From assembly GCF_020097835.1 (NCBI RefSeq), contig NZ_CP083666.1:310001-374000 (forward strand): a DNA stretch of 64,000 nucleotides, in the 5' to 3' direction. A model generated the notes under the pieces. The model did no database searches, was not told the DNA's origin, and worked only from the letters and a program-made list of their open reading frames with translations. Below, one piece after another: positions 26,499 through 36,541 of the stretch; the stretch's first letter is position 1; each line of letters begins with the position of its first letter. The position numbers and the translations under genes were made by a program. The stretch is from Haloprofundus halobius. Lineage in GTDB: Archaea; Halobacteriota; Halobacteria; Halobacteriales; Haloferacaceae.

Positions 26499-27010
26499 GC
26501 GAGTCCGTCCACGAGATGCGCCAGGCGCGCGTCGAGAAGGTCGTCGTCCACATGGGCATCGGCCAGGGCGGCCGCGAACTCGCCAACGCCGAGGACATCA
26601 TCGAGGCCGTCACCGGCCAGCAGAGCGTCCGCACCACGTCGAAGCGTGCCGGACAGGACTTCGGCGTCCGCATCGGCACGCCCGTCGGCGCGAAGGTGAC
26701 CCTTCGCGGCGAGACGGCCCACGAGTTCCTCGAGACGGCGCTGCCGCTGGCAGACGTCTCGGCGAGCAACTTCGACGATACGGGTAACTTCAGCTTCGGC
26801 GTCGAGGAACACACCGAGTTCCCGAGTCAGGAGTACGACCCCGAGATCGGTATCTACGGGCTGGACGTGACGGTCAACCTCGTCCGCCCCGGCTACCGTG
26901 TCGCGAAGCGAGACCAGGTGACGCGGAGTATCCCCTCCGGTCACCGCCTGACCCCCGAGGACGCCATTTCGTTCCTCGAGGAGTCGTTCGACGTGGAGGT
27001 TGAACAATGA
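26495..27010 (+). CDS. rpl5: 50S ribosomal protein uL5
   Basis: A 171-residue central-protuberance protein that contacts 5S r[63 protein letters not shown] and [22 protein letters not shown]. It overlaps rps14 by 4 nt. Confidence 0.96.
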   Translation: MSESVHEMRQARVEKVVVHMGIGQGGRELANAEDIIEAVTGQQSVRTTSKRAGQDFGVRIGTPVGAKVTLRGETAHEFLETALPLADVSASNFDDTGNFSFGVEEHTEFPSQEYDPEIGIYGLDVTVNLVRPGYRVAKRDQVTRSIPSGHRLTPEDAISFLEESFDVEVEQ

Positions 27011-27183
27011 GCGAGAGTGAAACAGACGTGACGGGTGAACACGCCACGCAGCGCACCGGCCAGCGCCACGAGTGCCGCCGATGCGGTCGCAAACAGGCGC
27101 TCGTCGGCAAGTACGACATCAACCTCTGCCGGCAGTGCTTCCGCGAGATCGCCCGCGAGATGGGATTCAAGAAGTATCGATAA
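27007..27183 (+). CDS. rps14: 30S ribosomal protein uS14 (zinc-binding type)
   Basis: A 58-residue protein, easily missed because of its size. It reads [19 protein letters not shown], then [18 protein letters not shown], and ends [18 protein letters not shown]. The two CxxC pairs (CRRC and CRQC) bind zinc. It fits between rpl5 (4-nt overlap) and rps8 (2-nt gap), exactly where the archaeal spc order needs it. Confidence 0.96.
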   Translation: MSESETDVTGEHATQRTGQRHECRRCGRKQALVGKYDINLCRQCFREIAREMGFKKYR

Positions 27184-27185
27184 CT

Positions 27186-27578
27186 ATGGCTGACAACGAC
27201 CCACTCAGCAGCGCGCTCTCCGGCGTCGACAACGCCGAGAGCGTCGGGCATCTGTCCCACGAGGTACAACCCGCCTCGAACATCATCGGCTCCGTTCTCG
27301 AGGTCTTCTACGACCGCGGGTACATCGACGGCTTCGAGTTCGTCGACGACGGTCGAGCCGGTCGGTTCGAGGTCGAACTGAAAGGCGCTATCAACCGATG
27401 TGGCGCAGTCAAGCCCCGCTATTCGGCGGGTGCCGGCGAGTTCGAGAAGTGGGAGAAGCGATTCCTCCCCGCCCGTGACTACGGAGCGCTCATCGTCACG
27501 ACGAGCCACGGCGTCATGAGCCACTACGAGGCCCGCGAACAGGGCATCGGTGGCCAAGTAATCGCATACGTCTACTAA
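27186..27578 (+). CDS. rps8: 30S ribosomal protein uS8
   Basis: A 130-residue protein binding the central domain of 16S r[57 protein letters not shown], with the family C-terminus [29 protein letters not shown]. The ATG at 27186 gives [11 protein letters not shown]. The open frame continues upstream into rps14, but that part is not S8. Confidence 0.96.
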   Translation: MADNDPLSSALSGVDNAESVGHLSHEVQPASNIIGSVLEVFYDRGYIDGFEFVDDGRAGRFEVELKGAINRCGAVKPRYSAGAGEFEKWEKRFLPARDYGALIVTTSHGVMSHYEAREQGIGGQVIAYVY

Positions 27579-27579
27579 C

Positions 27580-28116
27580 ATGAGCCGAGTCGAAATCGAA
27601 ATTCCAGACGACGCCTCCGCCGAGGTAGACCACCTCGACCTCACAGTCGAGGGACCGAACGGGTCCGTCACGCGACGACTCTGGTACCCGGACGTCTCCG
27701 TCAGCGTCGAGGGCGACCACGTGGTCGTCGAGAGCGACAACGAGAACGCGAAGACGAACGCGACCATCGGAACGTTCGAGAGCCACGTCCGGAACATGCT
27801 CCACGGCGTCACCGACGGCTGGGAGTACCGGATGGAGGTCTACTACGCTCACTTCCCGATGCAGGTTAGCGTCGAGGGCAACGAGGTAGTTATCGAGAAC
27901 TTCCTCGGTGAGAAGGCACCGCGCCGCGCGCAGATTCGCGGCGACACCGACGTACAGGTCGACGGCGAGGAGGTCATCCTGACGGGCTCCGACAAGGAGG
28001 CCGTCGGACAGACCGCCGCGTCCATCGAACAGCTGACGCGCGTCACCGACAAGGACACTCGCGTGTTCCAAGACGGCGTCTACATCACCGAGAAGCCACA
28101 GGCAGGTGGTGCATAA
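27580..28116 (+). CDS. rpl6: 50S ribosomal protein uL6
   Basis: A 178-residue protein of two repeated domains next to the GTPase centre. Segments include LTVEGPNGSVTRRLWYP and FPMQVSVEGNEVVIENFLGEKAPRRAQIRGDTDVQVDGEEVILTGSDKEAVGQTAASIEQ. One base separates it from rps8 and none from rpl32e. Confidence 0.96.
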   Translation: MSRVEIEIPDDASAEVDHLDLTVEGPNGSVTRRLWYPDVSVSVEGDHVVVESDNENAKTNATIGTFESHVRNMLHGVTDGWEYRMEVYYAHFPMQVSVEGNEVVIENFLGEKAPRRAQIRGDTDVQVDGEEVILTGSDKEAVGQTAASIEQLTRVTDKDTRVFQDGVYITEKPQAGGA

Positions 28117-28827
28117 ATGGCCGACGACGAACCAGAGACACTCGAAGAGATCAGCGGTGTCGGACCGAGCAAGGCCGAAGCACTGCAGGAAGCCGGCTAC
28201 GAGACCGTCGAGGACGTCAAGGCGGCGAGCCAGTCGGAACTCGCCGACGTCGAAGGCATCGGCAACGCGCTGGCGGCCCGCATCAAGGCGGACGTCGGCG
28301 GACTCGAAGTCTCCGAGGAGACCGAGGCCGAAGTCGAAGACGAGGGCGAAGCCGATGAAGCCGAAGAAGCCGACGAGGACGTCGAGACGGAGCTCCGTCC
28401 GCGCGGCCACGTCGACAAGACGCCCGACCTCGACGACGAGACGGCGCGCGCACTCGGGCAGAAGCACCGCGAGGGCATGCCCGCGTTCCGCCGCCAGAAG
28501 TACTACATGAAGAAGCGAGTCCCCGAGTCGTGGCGTAAGCCGCGCGGCGGACTCTCCAAGCAGCGACGCGGCATCAAGGGCAAAGGCTCGATGGTCGAAG
28601 CGGGCTACCGCACGCCGAAGGCCGCCCGCGGCCTGCACCCGAGCGGCTTCGAGGAGGTCCGCGTGCACAACGTGGACGACCTCGAAGGCGTCGACGGCGA
28701 CACGCAGGCCGTCCGCATCGCCAGCAAAGTCGGCGCTCGCAAGCGCGAGCGCATCGAGGACGTCTGTGAGGACCGCGAGATTCGCGTCCTCAACCCGACC
28801 TACGTCGAAGTGGAGGTCGATCAATGA
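28117..28827 (+). CDS. rpl32e: 50S ribosomal protein eL32 with N-terminal helix-hairpin-helix domain
   Basis: A 236-residue protein. Residues 1-65 form two helix-hairpin-helix motifs ([51 protein letters not shown]), a known haloarchaeal addition. An acidic linker leads to the L32e core from about residue 105 ([34 protein letters not shown], then [23 protein letters not shown]). It overlaps rpl19e by 4 nt. Confidence 0.95.
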   Translation: MADDEPETLEEISGVGPSKAEALQEAGYETVEDVKAASQSELADVEGIGNALAARIKADVGGLEVSEETEAEVEDEGEADEAEEADEDVETELRPRGHVDKTPDLDDETARALGQKHREGMPAFRRQKYYMKKRVPESWRKPRGGLSKQRRGIKGKGSMVEAGYRTPKAARGLHPSGFEEVRVHNVDDLEGVDGDTQAVRIASKVGARKRERIEDVCEDREIRVLNPTYVEVEVDQ

Positions 28828-29285
28828 CGGACCTCAGCGCACAGCGACGCATGGCCGCCGACGTCCTCGACGTCGGCAAGAGCCGCGTCTGGTTCGACCC
28901 CGAGGAACAGGACGAGATCGCCGAAGCCATCACGCGCGAGGACATCCGTGACCTCGTCGACAGTGGCACCATCCGCGCGAAGGACGCCAAGTCCAACTCG
29001 CGCGGACGCGCCCGCGAGCGGCAGGCCAAACGAGAGTACGGCCACCGCAGCGGTCCCGGCACCCGGAAAGGGAAAGCCGGTGCGCGGCGAGACTCGAAAG
29101 ACGAGTGGATGAGCCGGATTCGCGCTCAGCGAGCCCGACTCAAGGAACTACGTGACGACGGTCCGCTGAACCGAACCCAGTACCGCGAGCTCTACAACAA
29201 GGCAAGCGGTGGGGAGTTCGAGAGCGTCGACCGCCTCGAAGCGTACGCACGGAACAACTACGAAATCGAACTGGAGGACCAATAG
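28824..29285 (+). CDS. rpl19e: 50S ribosomal protein eL19
   Basis: A 153-residue helical protein: [50 protein letters not shown], then the basic [33 protein letters not shown]. It overlaps rpl32e and is followed by rpl18 with no gap. Confidence 0.96.
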   Translation: MTDLSAQRRMAADVLDVGKSRVWFDPEEQDEIAEAITREDIRDLVDSGTIRAKDAKSNSRGRARERQAKREYGHRSGPGTRKGKAGARRDSKDEWMSRIRAQRARLKELRDDGPLNRTQYRELYNKASGGEFESVDRLEAYARNNYEIELEDQ

Positions 29286-29840
29286 ATGGCGACAGGACCA
29301 CGATACAAGGTACCGATGCGACGCCGTCGCGAGGTCCGGACCGACTACCATCAGCGGTTGCGCCTGTTGAAATCCGGCAAGCCGCGGCTCGTAGCCCGCG
29401 TCAGCAACAAGCACGTCAGGGCGCAGCTGGTAACCCCCGGACCCAACGGCGACAACACACACGCCGCCGCTTCCTCCGAGGACCTCGCCGAGTACGGCTG
29501 GGAAGCCCCCACGGGCAACCTCCCGAGCGCGTACTTGACGGGCTACCTCGTCGGCAAGCGAGCGGTCGAAGCCGGCCTCGAAGAGGCCGTCCTCGACATC
29601 GGCCTGAACACGGCGACGCCCGGCAACAAGGTGTTCGCCGTGCAGGAAGGAGCGATAGACGCTGGCCTCGAAATCCCGCACAACGAGAGCGTGCTGGCCG
29701 ACTGGTCGCGTAACCGCGGCGAGCACATCGCCGAGTACGCAGAACAGCTCGACGAGCCGCTGTACGGCGGGGAGTTCGACGCCACGAAACTACCCGAGCA
29801 CTTCGACGACGTGCTCGAACAACTACAGGACGACGAATGA
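29286..29840 (+). CDS. rpl18: 50S ribosomal protein uL18
   Basis: A 184-residue 5S rRNA-binding protein: [46 protein letters not shown] and [32 protein letters not shown]. It overlaps rps5 by 4 nt. Confidence 0.96.
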   Translation: MATGPRYKVPMRRRREVRTDYHQRLRLLKSGKPRLVARVSNKHVRAQLVTPGPNGDNTHAAASSEDLAEYGWEAPTGNLPSAYLTGYLVGKRAVEAGLEEAVLDIGLNTATPGNKVFAVQEGAIDAGLEIPHNESVLADWSRNRGEHIAEYAEQLDEPLYGGEFDATKLPEHFDDVLEQLQDDE

Positions 29841-30481
29841 GCAGAAACAACAACGGCTGGGAGCCGCGAACGCGCCTCGGCCGCATGGTCCAGAACGACG
29901 ACGTCACGTCGATGGAGCAGGCGCTCGACACGGGCCTGCCGCTGAAAGAGCCCGAGATCGTCGACCAGCTCCTCCCCGGACTGGACGACGACGTGCTCGA
30001 CATCAACATGGTCCAGCGGATGACCGACTCCGGCCGCCGGGTGAAGTTCCGGTGCGTCTGTGCGGTCGGCAACCGCGACGGGTTCCTCGGCTACGCCGAG
30101 GCCCGCGACGACCAGGTCGGCTCGGCGATTCAGAAAGCCATCGACGTCGCAAAGCTGAACATCATCAAGGTCGACCGCGGCTCCGGTTCGTGGGAGGACC
30201 GCGCGGGCGGCACCCACTCGTTGACCCGGAAAGCCGAGGGCAAGGCCGGCTCGGTGACCGTCGAGGTCATCCCCGCGCCGATGGGTCTCGGCCTCGCGGC
30301 CGCGCCCACCGTCCGCAGCATCCTCGAACTCGCAGGTGTGCAGGACGCGTGGACGAAGTCCGACGGCAACACCCGGACGACGGTCAACCTCGCGAAAGCG
30401 ACGTACAACGCGCTCAAGAACGCCTCGCAGTCCCGGACGCCGCGGCACGCCCGCGAAGTCCAGCAAGAGGTGAACGAGTGA
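29837..30481 (+). CDS. rps5: 30S ribosomal protein uS5
   Basis: A 214-residue protein acting in decoding fidelity. The double-stranded RNA-binding-like segment is [33 protein letters not shown]. The C-terminal domain includes [33 protein letters not shown]. Its stop shares one base with the rpl30 start. Confidence 0.96.
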   Translation: MSRNNNGWEPRTRLGRMVQNDDVTSMEQALDTGLPLKEPEIVDQLLPGLDDDVLDINMVQRMTDSGRRVKFRCVCAVGNRDGFLGYAEARDDQVGSAIQKAIDVAKLNIIKVDRGSGSWEDRAGGTHSLTRKAEGKAGSVTVEVIPAPMGLGLAAAPTVRSILELAGVQDAWTKSDGNTRTTVNLAKATYNALKNASQSRTPRHAREVQQEVNE

Positions 30482-30945
30482 TGCGCGCGGTCGTTCAGAT
30501 TCGCGGTGACGTCAACATGAGCGGTGCGGTGCACGACACCCTGAAGATGCTCAACATCCACGGTGTCAACCACTGCGCGTTCGTCCCCGAGACGGACACC
30601 TACGACGGTATGGTGACGAAAGTCAACGAGTACGTCGCCCACGGCGAACCGAGCGCAGACGTCGTCGAGACGCTGCTTCGCAAGCGCGCGGAGCCGCTCG
30701 AAGGCGAGGCGACGGTCGACGACGACTACGTCGCCGACAACACCGACTACGACGACCTCGGTGCGCTCGCGGAGGCACTCGTCGACGAGGAGACGACGCT
30801 GCGCGAGCAGGGGCTCTCCCCGTCGCTGCGACTCCACCCGCCGCGCGGCGGGCACAAGGGGCTCAAGCACCCGACCACCGAAGGCGGCCAACTCGGCAAA
30901 CACGAAGCCGAGGACATCGACGCCCTCCTGGAGGCGATGCGATAA
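30481..30945 (+). CDS. rpl30: 50S ribosomal protein uL30
   Basis: A 154-residue archaeal-type long L30: [52 protein letters not shown], ending with the basic LRLHPPRGGHKGLKHPTTEGGQLGKHEAEDIDALLEAMR. Its stop overlaps the rpl15 start by one base (TAATG). Confidence 0.96.
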   Translation: MRAVVQIRGDVNMSGAVHDTLKMLNIHGVNHCAFVPETDTYDGMVTKVNEYVAHGEPSADVVETLLRKRAEPLEGEATVDDDYVADNTDYDDLGALAEALVDEETTLREQGLSPSLRLHPPRGGHKGLKHPTTEGGQLGKHEAEDIDALLEAMR

Positions 30946-31448
30946 TGACATCCAAGAAACGTCGACAGCGCGGTTCCCGAACGCACGGCGGCGGCACGCA
31001 CAAGAACCGGCGCGGTGCCGGTCACCGTGGCGGCCGCGGCCGCGCCGGACGCGCGAAACACGAGTTCCACAACTACGAACCGCTCGGCAAACACGGCTTC
31101 ACCCGCCCGGAGGACGCACAGCTCGACGTCGTCGAGGTGCGACTCCAGAAACTCGACGAGGACGCGGCGCTGTACGCCGCGGACGACCTCGCCGAGGAGG
31201 AGGGCGACGGCTACCGCCTCGACGCCCGCGACGTCGTCGACGCGCGAAGCGACACCGACGTCGTGAAAGTGCTCGGCGGCGGGCAGGTCCGCAACGAACT
31301 GCACGTCGTCGCCGACGCGTTCACGTCGACGGCCGTCGAGGACCTCGAGGAGAACGGCGGCAGCGCCGTCCTCTCGGAGTACGGCGAGCATCTCGTCGCC
31401 GAGGCCGAGGCGGCCGAGGAAGACGAAGACGCCGAAGGCGACGAGTAA
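30945..31448 (+). CDS. rpl15: 50S ribosomal protein uL15
   Basis: A 167-residue protein with the Gly/Arg-rich N-terminus KKRRQRGSRTHGGGTHKNRRGAGHRGGRGRAGRAKHEFHNYEPLGKHGF and a disordered acidic tail. It is the last gene of the ribosomal cluster here. In most archaea secY follows directly; here it does not. Confidence 0.96.
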   Translation: MTSKKRRQRGSRTHGGGTHKNRRGAGHRGGRGRAGRAKHEFHNYEPLGKHGFTRPEDAQLDVVEVRLQKLDEDAALYAADDLAEEEGDGYRLDARDVVDARSDTDVVKVLGGGQVRNELHVVADAFTSTAVEDLEENGGSAVLSEYGEHLVAEAEAAEEDEDAEGDE

Positions 31449-31466
31449 CTCCGTCGTTCGACGCGG

Positions 31467-31480
31467 TTTCTCTCTTTATT
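31467..31480 (+). terminator. Pyrimidine-rich terminator candidate after rpl15
   Basis: TTTCTCTCTTTATT begins about 18 nt after the rpl15 stop. Haloarchaeal termination commonly uses T-rich tracts, and the next gene is 105 nt further on. No strong hairpin precedes it. Confidence 0.4.
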
Positions 31481-31585
31481 CGCGATGAGGAGTGGTTACA
31501 CTAGCGAACGAGGGTATCGGACGTTGAGTAGCGTCAGTAACCGCCGAGAGCAACAGTCAAACCGATAGGACGCCGACCTGTGGTC

Positions 31586-31750
31586 GTGACCGAGTCGAGA
31601 GAGGGACCGTCCGAGGCGGAGGCGGATGCAGAGCAGACGCCGCGCGGGCGACCCTGCCCGCTCTGCGACGCGCCGATGCAGCACCGCCACTGCAAGTACG
31701 TCTGCCCGAGCCACGGCGTCGTCTACGACTGCAGCGACACGTTCTGGTAG
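31586..31750 (+). CDS. Small zinc finger protein, HVO_2523 type
   Basis: A 54-residue protein starting with GTG. After an acidic N-terminus comes RPCPLCDAPM, then QHRHCKYVCPSHGVVYDCSDTFW, with two Cys pairs plus extra His/Cys suited to one zinc site. It matches my memory of the HVO_2523 family, which in Haloferax also lies beside crtB. Function unknown; position hints at carotenoid gene control only weakly. Confidence 0.75.
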   Translation: MTESREGPSEAEADAEQTPRGRPCPLCDAPMQHRHCKYVCPSHGVVYDCSDTFW

Positions 31751-31899
31751 CGCCGTCAATCGCGGTGACGGCAGCGGCCGTCGTCGACGAGTCGACGGGC
31801 GGACCGTCGACCGCGCTCAACCTATATCTGTACTAATGGTTATGAGCCTGCATTTCGTAAGCCTCCGTAGCTCATGCGCTGTTGTGACCCGAGTAGACG

Positions 31900-32883
31900 A
31901 TGGATAAGGCAACCGCAGGGTACGTCCTCATGGTGAGAGACGAACAGGTCGCCCGGAGCAAAGCGATACAACAGCGGACCGGAAAGACGTTCCACTTAGC
32001 GACGCGACTCCTCCCTCAGCGAGTCCGCCACGCGACGTACGTCCTCTACGCGTTCTTCCGACTGGCCGACGAAGTCGTCGACGACGTCGGTGACGTGACG
32101 CCTGAAGAGCGACGGGCCGAACTCGAACGGCTTCGCGCCGCCGCGCTCGGCGAGACCGAGACCGACGACCCCGTCATCTCGGCGTTCTCGGAGATGCGCG
32201 AGCAGTACGGCATCGACGACGCGGACGTGAACACGTTCGTGGACGCCATGCTCACCGACATCACGAAGGGTCGCTACGAGACGTACGCCGAACTGGAGGC
32301 GTACATGGACGGCTCGGCGGCCGCGGTCGGTCGGATGATGACCGCGGTGATGGACCCCGACGAGCGCGAGGAGGCGCTCCCGCACGCGACGAAACTCGGC
32401 GAGGCGTTCCAGATGTCGAACTTCCTGCGCGACGTGCGCGAGGATATCGACGAACGGGACCGCATCTATCTCCCGCGGACGACGCTCCGCGAGCACGGCG
32501 TGACCGACGACCAGATTCGACGCTACGAACTCACCGAGGGCTTTGCCACCGCTATGGAGTCGGAACTCCATCGAACGGAAGCGCTCTATCGTGAGGGCGT
32601 CGCCGGAATCAAGTATCTCCCGGCGGACTGCCAGTTCGCGGTGTTGCTCGCGGCGGTGCTGTACGCCGATCACCACCGACTCATCCGCGAGCGGAACTAC
32701 GACGTGCTCTCCGCGACGCCGGAGTTAGGGACGCTCCGGAAACTGAGTCTGCTCGCTCGGACGCGCTACTACTGGATGTGGACGAAAGACCCCGAGACGG
32801 TGTTCTGGCGCGTCAGCTCGGTGTCGAAACGCGGGTCGCCGACGGCCGGTCCGGGACGCCACGACGGGCTTCCGGCGCGCTGA
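31900..32883 (+). CDS. crtB: Phytoene synthase
   Basis: A 327-residue squalene/phytoene synthase family enzyme that joins two geranylgeranyl diphosphates to phytoene, the first committed step to bacterioruberin. The two Asp-rich motifs for Mg-diphosphate are present: DEVVDD (residues 57-62) and LRDVREDIDERDRIYLP (about 176-192). The ATG at 31900 is used; the ATG at 31930 (MVRDEQVARSKAIQ) agrees better with family N-termini and may be the real start. A TATA-like CTATATCTG lies near 31824. Confidence 0.92.
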   Translation: MDKATAGYVLMVRDEQVARSKAIQQRTGKTFHLATRLLPQRVRHATYVLYAFFRLADEVVDDVGDVTPEERRAELERLRAAALGETETDDPVISAFSEMREQYGIDDADVNTFVDAMLTDITKGRYETYAELEAYMDGSAAAVGRMMTAVMDPDEREEALPHATKLGEAFQMSNFLRDVREDIDERDRIYLPRTTLREHGVTDDQIRRYELTEGFATAMESELHRTEALYREGVAGIKYLPADCQFAVLLAAVLYADHHRLIRERNYDVLSATPELGTLRKLSLLARTRYYWMWTKDPETVFWRVSSVSKRGSPTAGPGRHDGLPAR

Positions 32884-32931
32884 GTCGACCGCGCGCAGCT
32901 CTTCTGTCTCCGCAACTCGGACTCACTCCCG

Positions 32932-33795
32932 TCACGACGGCCGGAACAATCCCGTGTCGAACCGTTCGGTTCGGCGGAGACCGAACCCAAAGAGCACCGC
33001 GACCAGCGCGGGGACGTAGTTGCCGAAGACGACGTTGACGCTCCCCCAGAGAATGACGAAACTCACGAGGTCGTCGAGCATGAACTCGCAGCCGGAGAGC
33101 CGCGCGAGCAGCGCGCGGCGGTCGAACGCCCAGTCGAGCGTGACGACGGCGACGGTGGCGCTCACGACCCACCCGGCGTAGTTCGACAGCGGGACGCCGT
33201 AGAACCCGCCGCCGGGCGGGACGTCGGGGTACACCCAGAACCCGAGCGCGACGGCCCCGGGGTCCAACACGACGTCCATCGCCAGCACGGTCACGATGAC
33301 CGAAAAGAGGCGCACGGCCGAGTTGTCCGCGCGGTCACCGAGGAGCAGCAGACAGAGCAGGTACGAGTTCATCACCAGCGGGAGGAAGAAGATGGGCAAG
33401 CCCAGCGGAATCCCCTCGACGGTCGGCCCGAGGTCGACGCCGTAGTAGAACTCGCCGTAGGGCCACCCCGTCTCGACGCCGGTGTACTCGATACCGTAGG
33501 CGTACAGCGCGAGCGCCGAGACGCCCACGACCGCGCGGCGGTCGAACAGCGGGAGCGTGCCGACGACGAGCGGCGAGCGCATCACGGCCGTTCCCAAGAG
33601 GAGGAGGACGGCGTTGAACGCCAGCGGTTCGGGAAGCAGTTCGAGGCGACTGGCGACGAGCAACACGCCGCCGACGAGCGGGAACACCACGGAGATCGTA
33701 AAGCGGTTCTCGCGGACCAAGCGGTCGAGCCGCGCCTCGATCTCCGTCCGGTTCGAGGGGAGTCGCTCGGAGACCGTCGACACCGAATCAGCCAT
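32932..33795 (-). CDS. cruF: Bisanhydrobacterioruberin hydratase
   Basis: A 287-residue membrane enzyme (about seven helices) that adds water to bisanhydrobacterioruberin at the ends of the C50 carotenoid to give bacterioruberin. Recognised by the CruF-type segments YAYGIEYTGVETGWPYGEFYY, LPIFFLPLVMNSYL, VLDPGAVALGFWVYP and GGGFYGVPLSNYAGW. The ATG at 33795 lies inside the end of lyeJ (8-nt overlap). It is the last gene of the crtD-lyeJ-cruF operon. Confidence 0.92.
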   Translation of the reverse strand: MADSVSTVSERLPSNRTEIEARLDRLVRENRFTISVVFPLVGGVLLVASRLELLPEPLAFNAVLLLLGTAVMRSPLVVGTLPLFDRRAVVGVSALALYAYGIEYTGVETGWPYGEFYYGVDLGPTVEGIPLGLPIFFLPLVMNSYLLCLLLLGDRADNSAVRLFSVIVTVLAMDVVLDPGAVALGFWVYPDVPPGGGFYGVPLSNYAGWVVSATVAVVTLDWAFDRRALLARLSGCEFMLDDLVSFVILWGSVNVVFGNYVPALVAVLFGFGLRRTERFDTGLFRPS

Positions 33796-34621
33796 ACACC
33801 AGCCTCCAGAGCGCGCCCATCGTGAGTACCATCCCGACACCCGTGTTCAACGCGGGGTACCACCAGTACGCCCGCGAGACGTCGACCTCGGACAGATAGA
33901 TGACGAAAACGACGACCGGATACGCCAGCAGCAACAGGCCGATCCGAAGGTCGACAGCGGCGAACGCGAGCGCCGCGGCGAGCCAACAGCCCGCACAGTA
34001 GGCGTACGTCCGGGTCTCGCCGAGCACGGTGGCGGTCGTCCGAATCCCCGCCTCGCGGTCGGGGTCGATATCGGGAATCGCCGAGAACGTGTGCATCCCC
34101 ATCGTCCAGAGCCACCCGCCGAGCACGCCCGCGAGCGGTGGATTTTCGCCAGCGACGGCGGCGTAGGCGGCGACGCCAGGCAGGATGTACAGCCCGTTCG
34201 AAATCGAGTCGAAGAGCGGTTTGGTCTTGAACCGAAGCGGCGGGGCGCTGTACTCCACGGCGAGGAAGAAGTGCGCCGCCAGCCAGCCCCACGCGACCCG
34301 CGGCGTCGCCGCGAACAACGCCAGTCCCAAGAGCCCAGAAACGACGACGACGGCGACGACGACGGGGTCGCCGCCGAATCGCACTTCTCTCTCGTCCTTC
34401 TTCGGATTCTCGGCGTCGATGTCGGCGTCGAAGACATCGTTGACGCCGTAGAGAAGCACGTTCCCCGGGACGAGAAAGTAGCCGAACAGCGCCAGCGCGA
34501 GCGGGTCGAAGAGGTCCGGAACCGCGTCGGCGGCGAACGCGACGCCGACGACGACGGGTCCCGCGAGGTAGAACCAGAAGCGCGGCCGAGAGAGCTTCAG
34601 CAGGTAGCCGAGGCGACCCAT
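33788..34621 (-). CDS. lyeJ: Lycopene elongase (UbiA-type prenyltransferase)
   Basis: A 277-residue membrane enzyme that adds C5 units to lycopene ends, leading to C50 carotenoids. UbiA motifs are the first Asp-rich site NDVFDADIDAENPKKDE (about residues 51-67) and the second DIDPDREAGIRTTA (about 175-188). About eight membrane helices are visible. Its ATG touches the crtD stop (TGATG). The context crtD-lyeJ-cruF matches the set characterised in Haloarcula japonica. Confidence 0.93.
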   Translation of the reverse strand: MGRLGYLLKLSRPRFWFYLAGPVVVGVAFAADAVPDLFDPLALALFGYFLVPGNVLLYGVNDVFDADIDAENPKKDEREVRFGGDPVVVAVVVVSGLLGLALFAATPRVAWGWLAAHFFLAVEYSAPPLRFKTKPLFDSISNGLYILPGVAAYAAVAGENPPLAGVLGGWLWTMGMHTFSAIPDIDPDREAGIRTTATVLGETRTYAYCAGCWLAAALAFAAVDLRIGLLLLAYPVVVFVIYLSEVDVSRAYWWYPALNTGVGMVLTMGALWRLVYG

Positions 34622-36411
34622 CAGTCGTCCGTTCGACTCGTCTGCTGTCGTTCTGTCGAGACGCCGTCTGCCTCGCGTTCGTCGCCAGAACCAGCCTCGT
34701 CGTAGGCGGTGTCGGTCACCTCGCTGGTTTCCCCGTCGGAGCGAACGATTTCGTCTTCGGCGGTTCTGGATGGCCGCGGGTCCTCGCGGCCCGAATGCGT
34801 CGCCATCGACTCGGCGGTGAGTCGGCCGCTGATGAGACACATCGGCACGCCGATACCGGGCGTCGTGTACGACCCGGTGAAATAGAGTCCCGGCACCTTC
34901 TTCGAGCGGTGGGGTGGCCGCAGGAGCGCTGTCTGTCGGAGCGTATGCGCCATCCCGAGCGCCGTCCCCTGCTGGCTGTTGTAGCGCTCCGCGAAGTCGG
35001 CGACGCAGAACGACTTCTCGAAGACGATGCGGTCGCGGAGTTCCACACCCGTATTCTCGGCGATGTCGTCGAGGACCAGTTCGCGGAAGGAGTCACGAAT
35101 CTGGGCTGTGTCTTCCAGTCCGGCGGCGATGGGGACGAGGACGAACAGGTTGCTGTGGCCCTCGGGGGCGACAGAGTCGTCGGTCTTCGAGGGGACGCAG
35201 AGGTAGTACGCCGGGTCGTCGGGCCACGAGTGGTCACCGAAGATGGTCTCGAAGTGCGGCTCCCAGTCGGTCGGGAGCACGAGCGTGTGGTGGGCCAACT
35301 CCTCGACGTCGCCCTCGACGCCGAGGTATAGCAGGTACGCCGAGGGGGCATAGGTTCGAGAATCCCAGTAATCGGCGTCGTACTGTCGTTTTTCCGGAGG
35401 AAGGAGTTCCTGTTCGGTGTGGGCGTAGTCGGCGTCGGAGACGACGAGGTCCGAGAGGTACTCCTCGCCCGACTCGGTCCGGACGACGAACCCGCCTTCG
35501 CGCCCTCGGATTTGGGTGACCGCGTCGTCGGTGTGGAAGGTGACGCCGAGTTCCTCGGCGAGGTCGGCCATCGCGTCGACGACCGCACCCAGTCCTCCGT
35601 CGGGGTAGTAGACGCCGAGTTCGAAGTCGACGTGGCTCATCAGGCTGTACAGCGCCGGCGTGTTCGACGGCGCGCCGCCGAGAAACACCAGCGTGTACTG
35701 CATTATCTGCTGGAGCTTCGGGTGGTCGAAGTAGTTCTCGACGTGACCCTGCATCGAACCCACGAGCGAGAGGCCCCACGCGTGCCGGAGCACGTCGGTG
35801 TCGACGTAATCCCGTAGGCGCGGCCGGTCCTCGTAGACGAAGTGCTCCATCCCGATGCGGTAGTTGCGCTCGGACTTTTCGAGATAGCGTTCGAGGCTCT
35901 CGCTCGCGCCCTCCTCGTAGGAGTCGAACAGCAGTTTGTTCGTCTCAAGGTCGGGGACGAGGTCCACGCGGTCGCCGTCTTTGAAGAAGATGCGGTAGTG
36001 GGGGTCGAGCCGTTCGAGGTCGTAGTAGCCGGTCGGTCGCTTCCCGAAGTAGCCGAAGAAGTCCTCGAACACGTCGGGCATCAGATACCACGAGGGTCCC
36101 ATGTCGAAGCGGAAGCCGTCCTCCTCCAGCCGACTCGCGCGCCCACCGAGTTGCTCGTTCTTCTCCAACACGGTGACGTCGGCTCCGGCGTCGGCGAGGT
36201 AGCAGGCCGTCGAGAGGCCGCCGAACCCGCTGCCGACGACGACGACGGACTGCCCCGCGAGCGACGAGAGGGCGTCGCGGACGCGTTCGCGGTCGCCGTC
36301 GAGGCCGGAGCCGAACCGCCGACCGACGTCCGCGGCGGGGGTGTCCGCCTCGACACCGTCGCTGACGGCGTCGGCGCTGCCGCTGCCGTCGCCGTCCGTT
36401 GGGAAGGTCAT
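34621..36411 (-). CDS. crtD: Carotenoid 3,4-desaturase / phytoene desaturase family
   Basis: A 596-residue FAD enzyme. The dinucleotide motif VVVGSGFGGLSTACYLADAGADVTVLEK sits near residues 55-82. The C-terminal CrtI signature is LYFTGSYTTPGIGVPMCLISGRLTAE. The gene order favours CrtD, which introduces 3,4 double bases of unsaturation in C50 intermediates. A CrtI role cannot be excluded, as both are in one family. About 55 N-terminal and 60 C-terminal residues are acidic and probably disordered. The start at 36411 is fixed by a TATA box 29 nt upstream. Confidence 0.9.
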   Translation of the reverse strand: MTFPTDGDGSGSADAVSDGVEADTPAADVGRRFGSGLDGDRERVRDALSSLAGQSVVVVGSGFGGLSTACYLADAGADVTVLEKNEQLGGRASRLEEDGFRFDMGPSWYLMPDVFEDFFGYFGKRPTGYYDLERLDPHYRIFFKDGDRVDLVPDLETNKLLFDSYEEGASESLERYLEKSERNYRIGMEHFVYEDRPRLRDYVDTDVLRHAWGLSLVGSMQGHVENYFDHPKLQQIMQYTLVFLGGAPSNTPALYSLMSHVDFELGVYYPDGGLGAVVDAMADLAEELGVTFHTDDAVTQIRGREGGFVVRTESGEEYLSDLVVSDADYAHTEQELLPPEKRQYDADYWDSRTYAPSAYLLYLGVEGDVEELAHHTLVLPTDWEPHFETIFGDHSWPDDPAYYLCVPSKTDDSVAPEGHSNLFVLVPIAAGLEDTAQIRDSFRELVLDDIAENTGVELRDRIVFEKSFCVADFAERYNSQQGTALGMAHTLRQTALLRPPHRSKKVPGLYFTGSYTTPGIGVPMCLISGRLTAESMATHSGREDPRPSRTAEDEIVRSDGETSEVTDTAYDEAGSGDEREADGVSTERQQTSRTDD

Positions 36412-36435
36412 GACACACACTTGGAGCGTTCGGGG

Positions 36436-36444
36436 CATAAAACG
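36436..36444 (-). promoter_or_regulatory. TATA box of the crtD-lyeJ-cruF operon
   Basis: CGTTTTATG on the minus strand is centred about 29 nt before the ATG at 36411, giving a leaderless mRNA. This excludes the in-frame ATG at 36438, which lies inside the box. Confidence 0.55.
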
Positions 36445-36541
36445 AGTGACTGTGGCACCGTCGCACGATTCGACGGCTGCGGCGGCGTCCGACCGCAGTC
36501 GCTCACCGCCGCCGGCGATTCCTCTTTCTCGCCGGCAGACC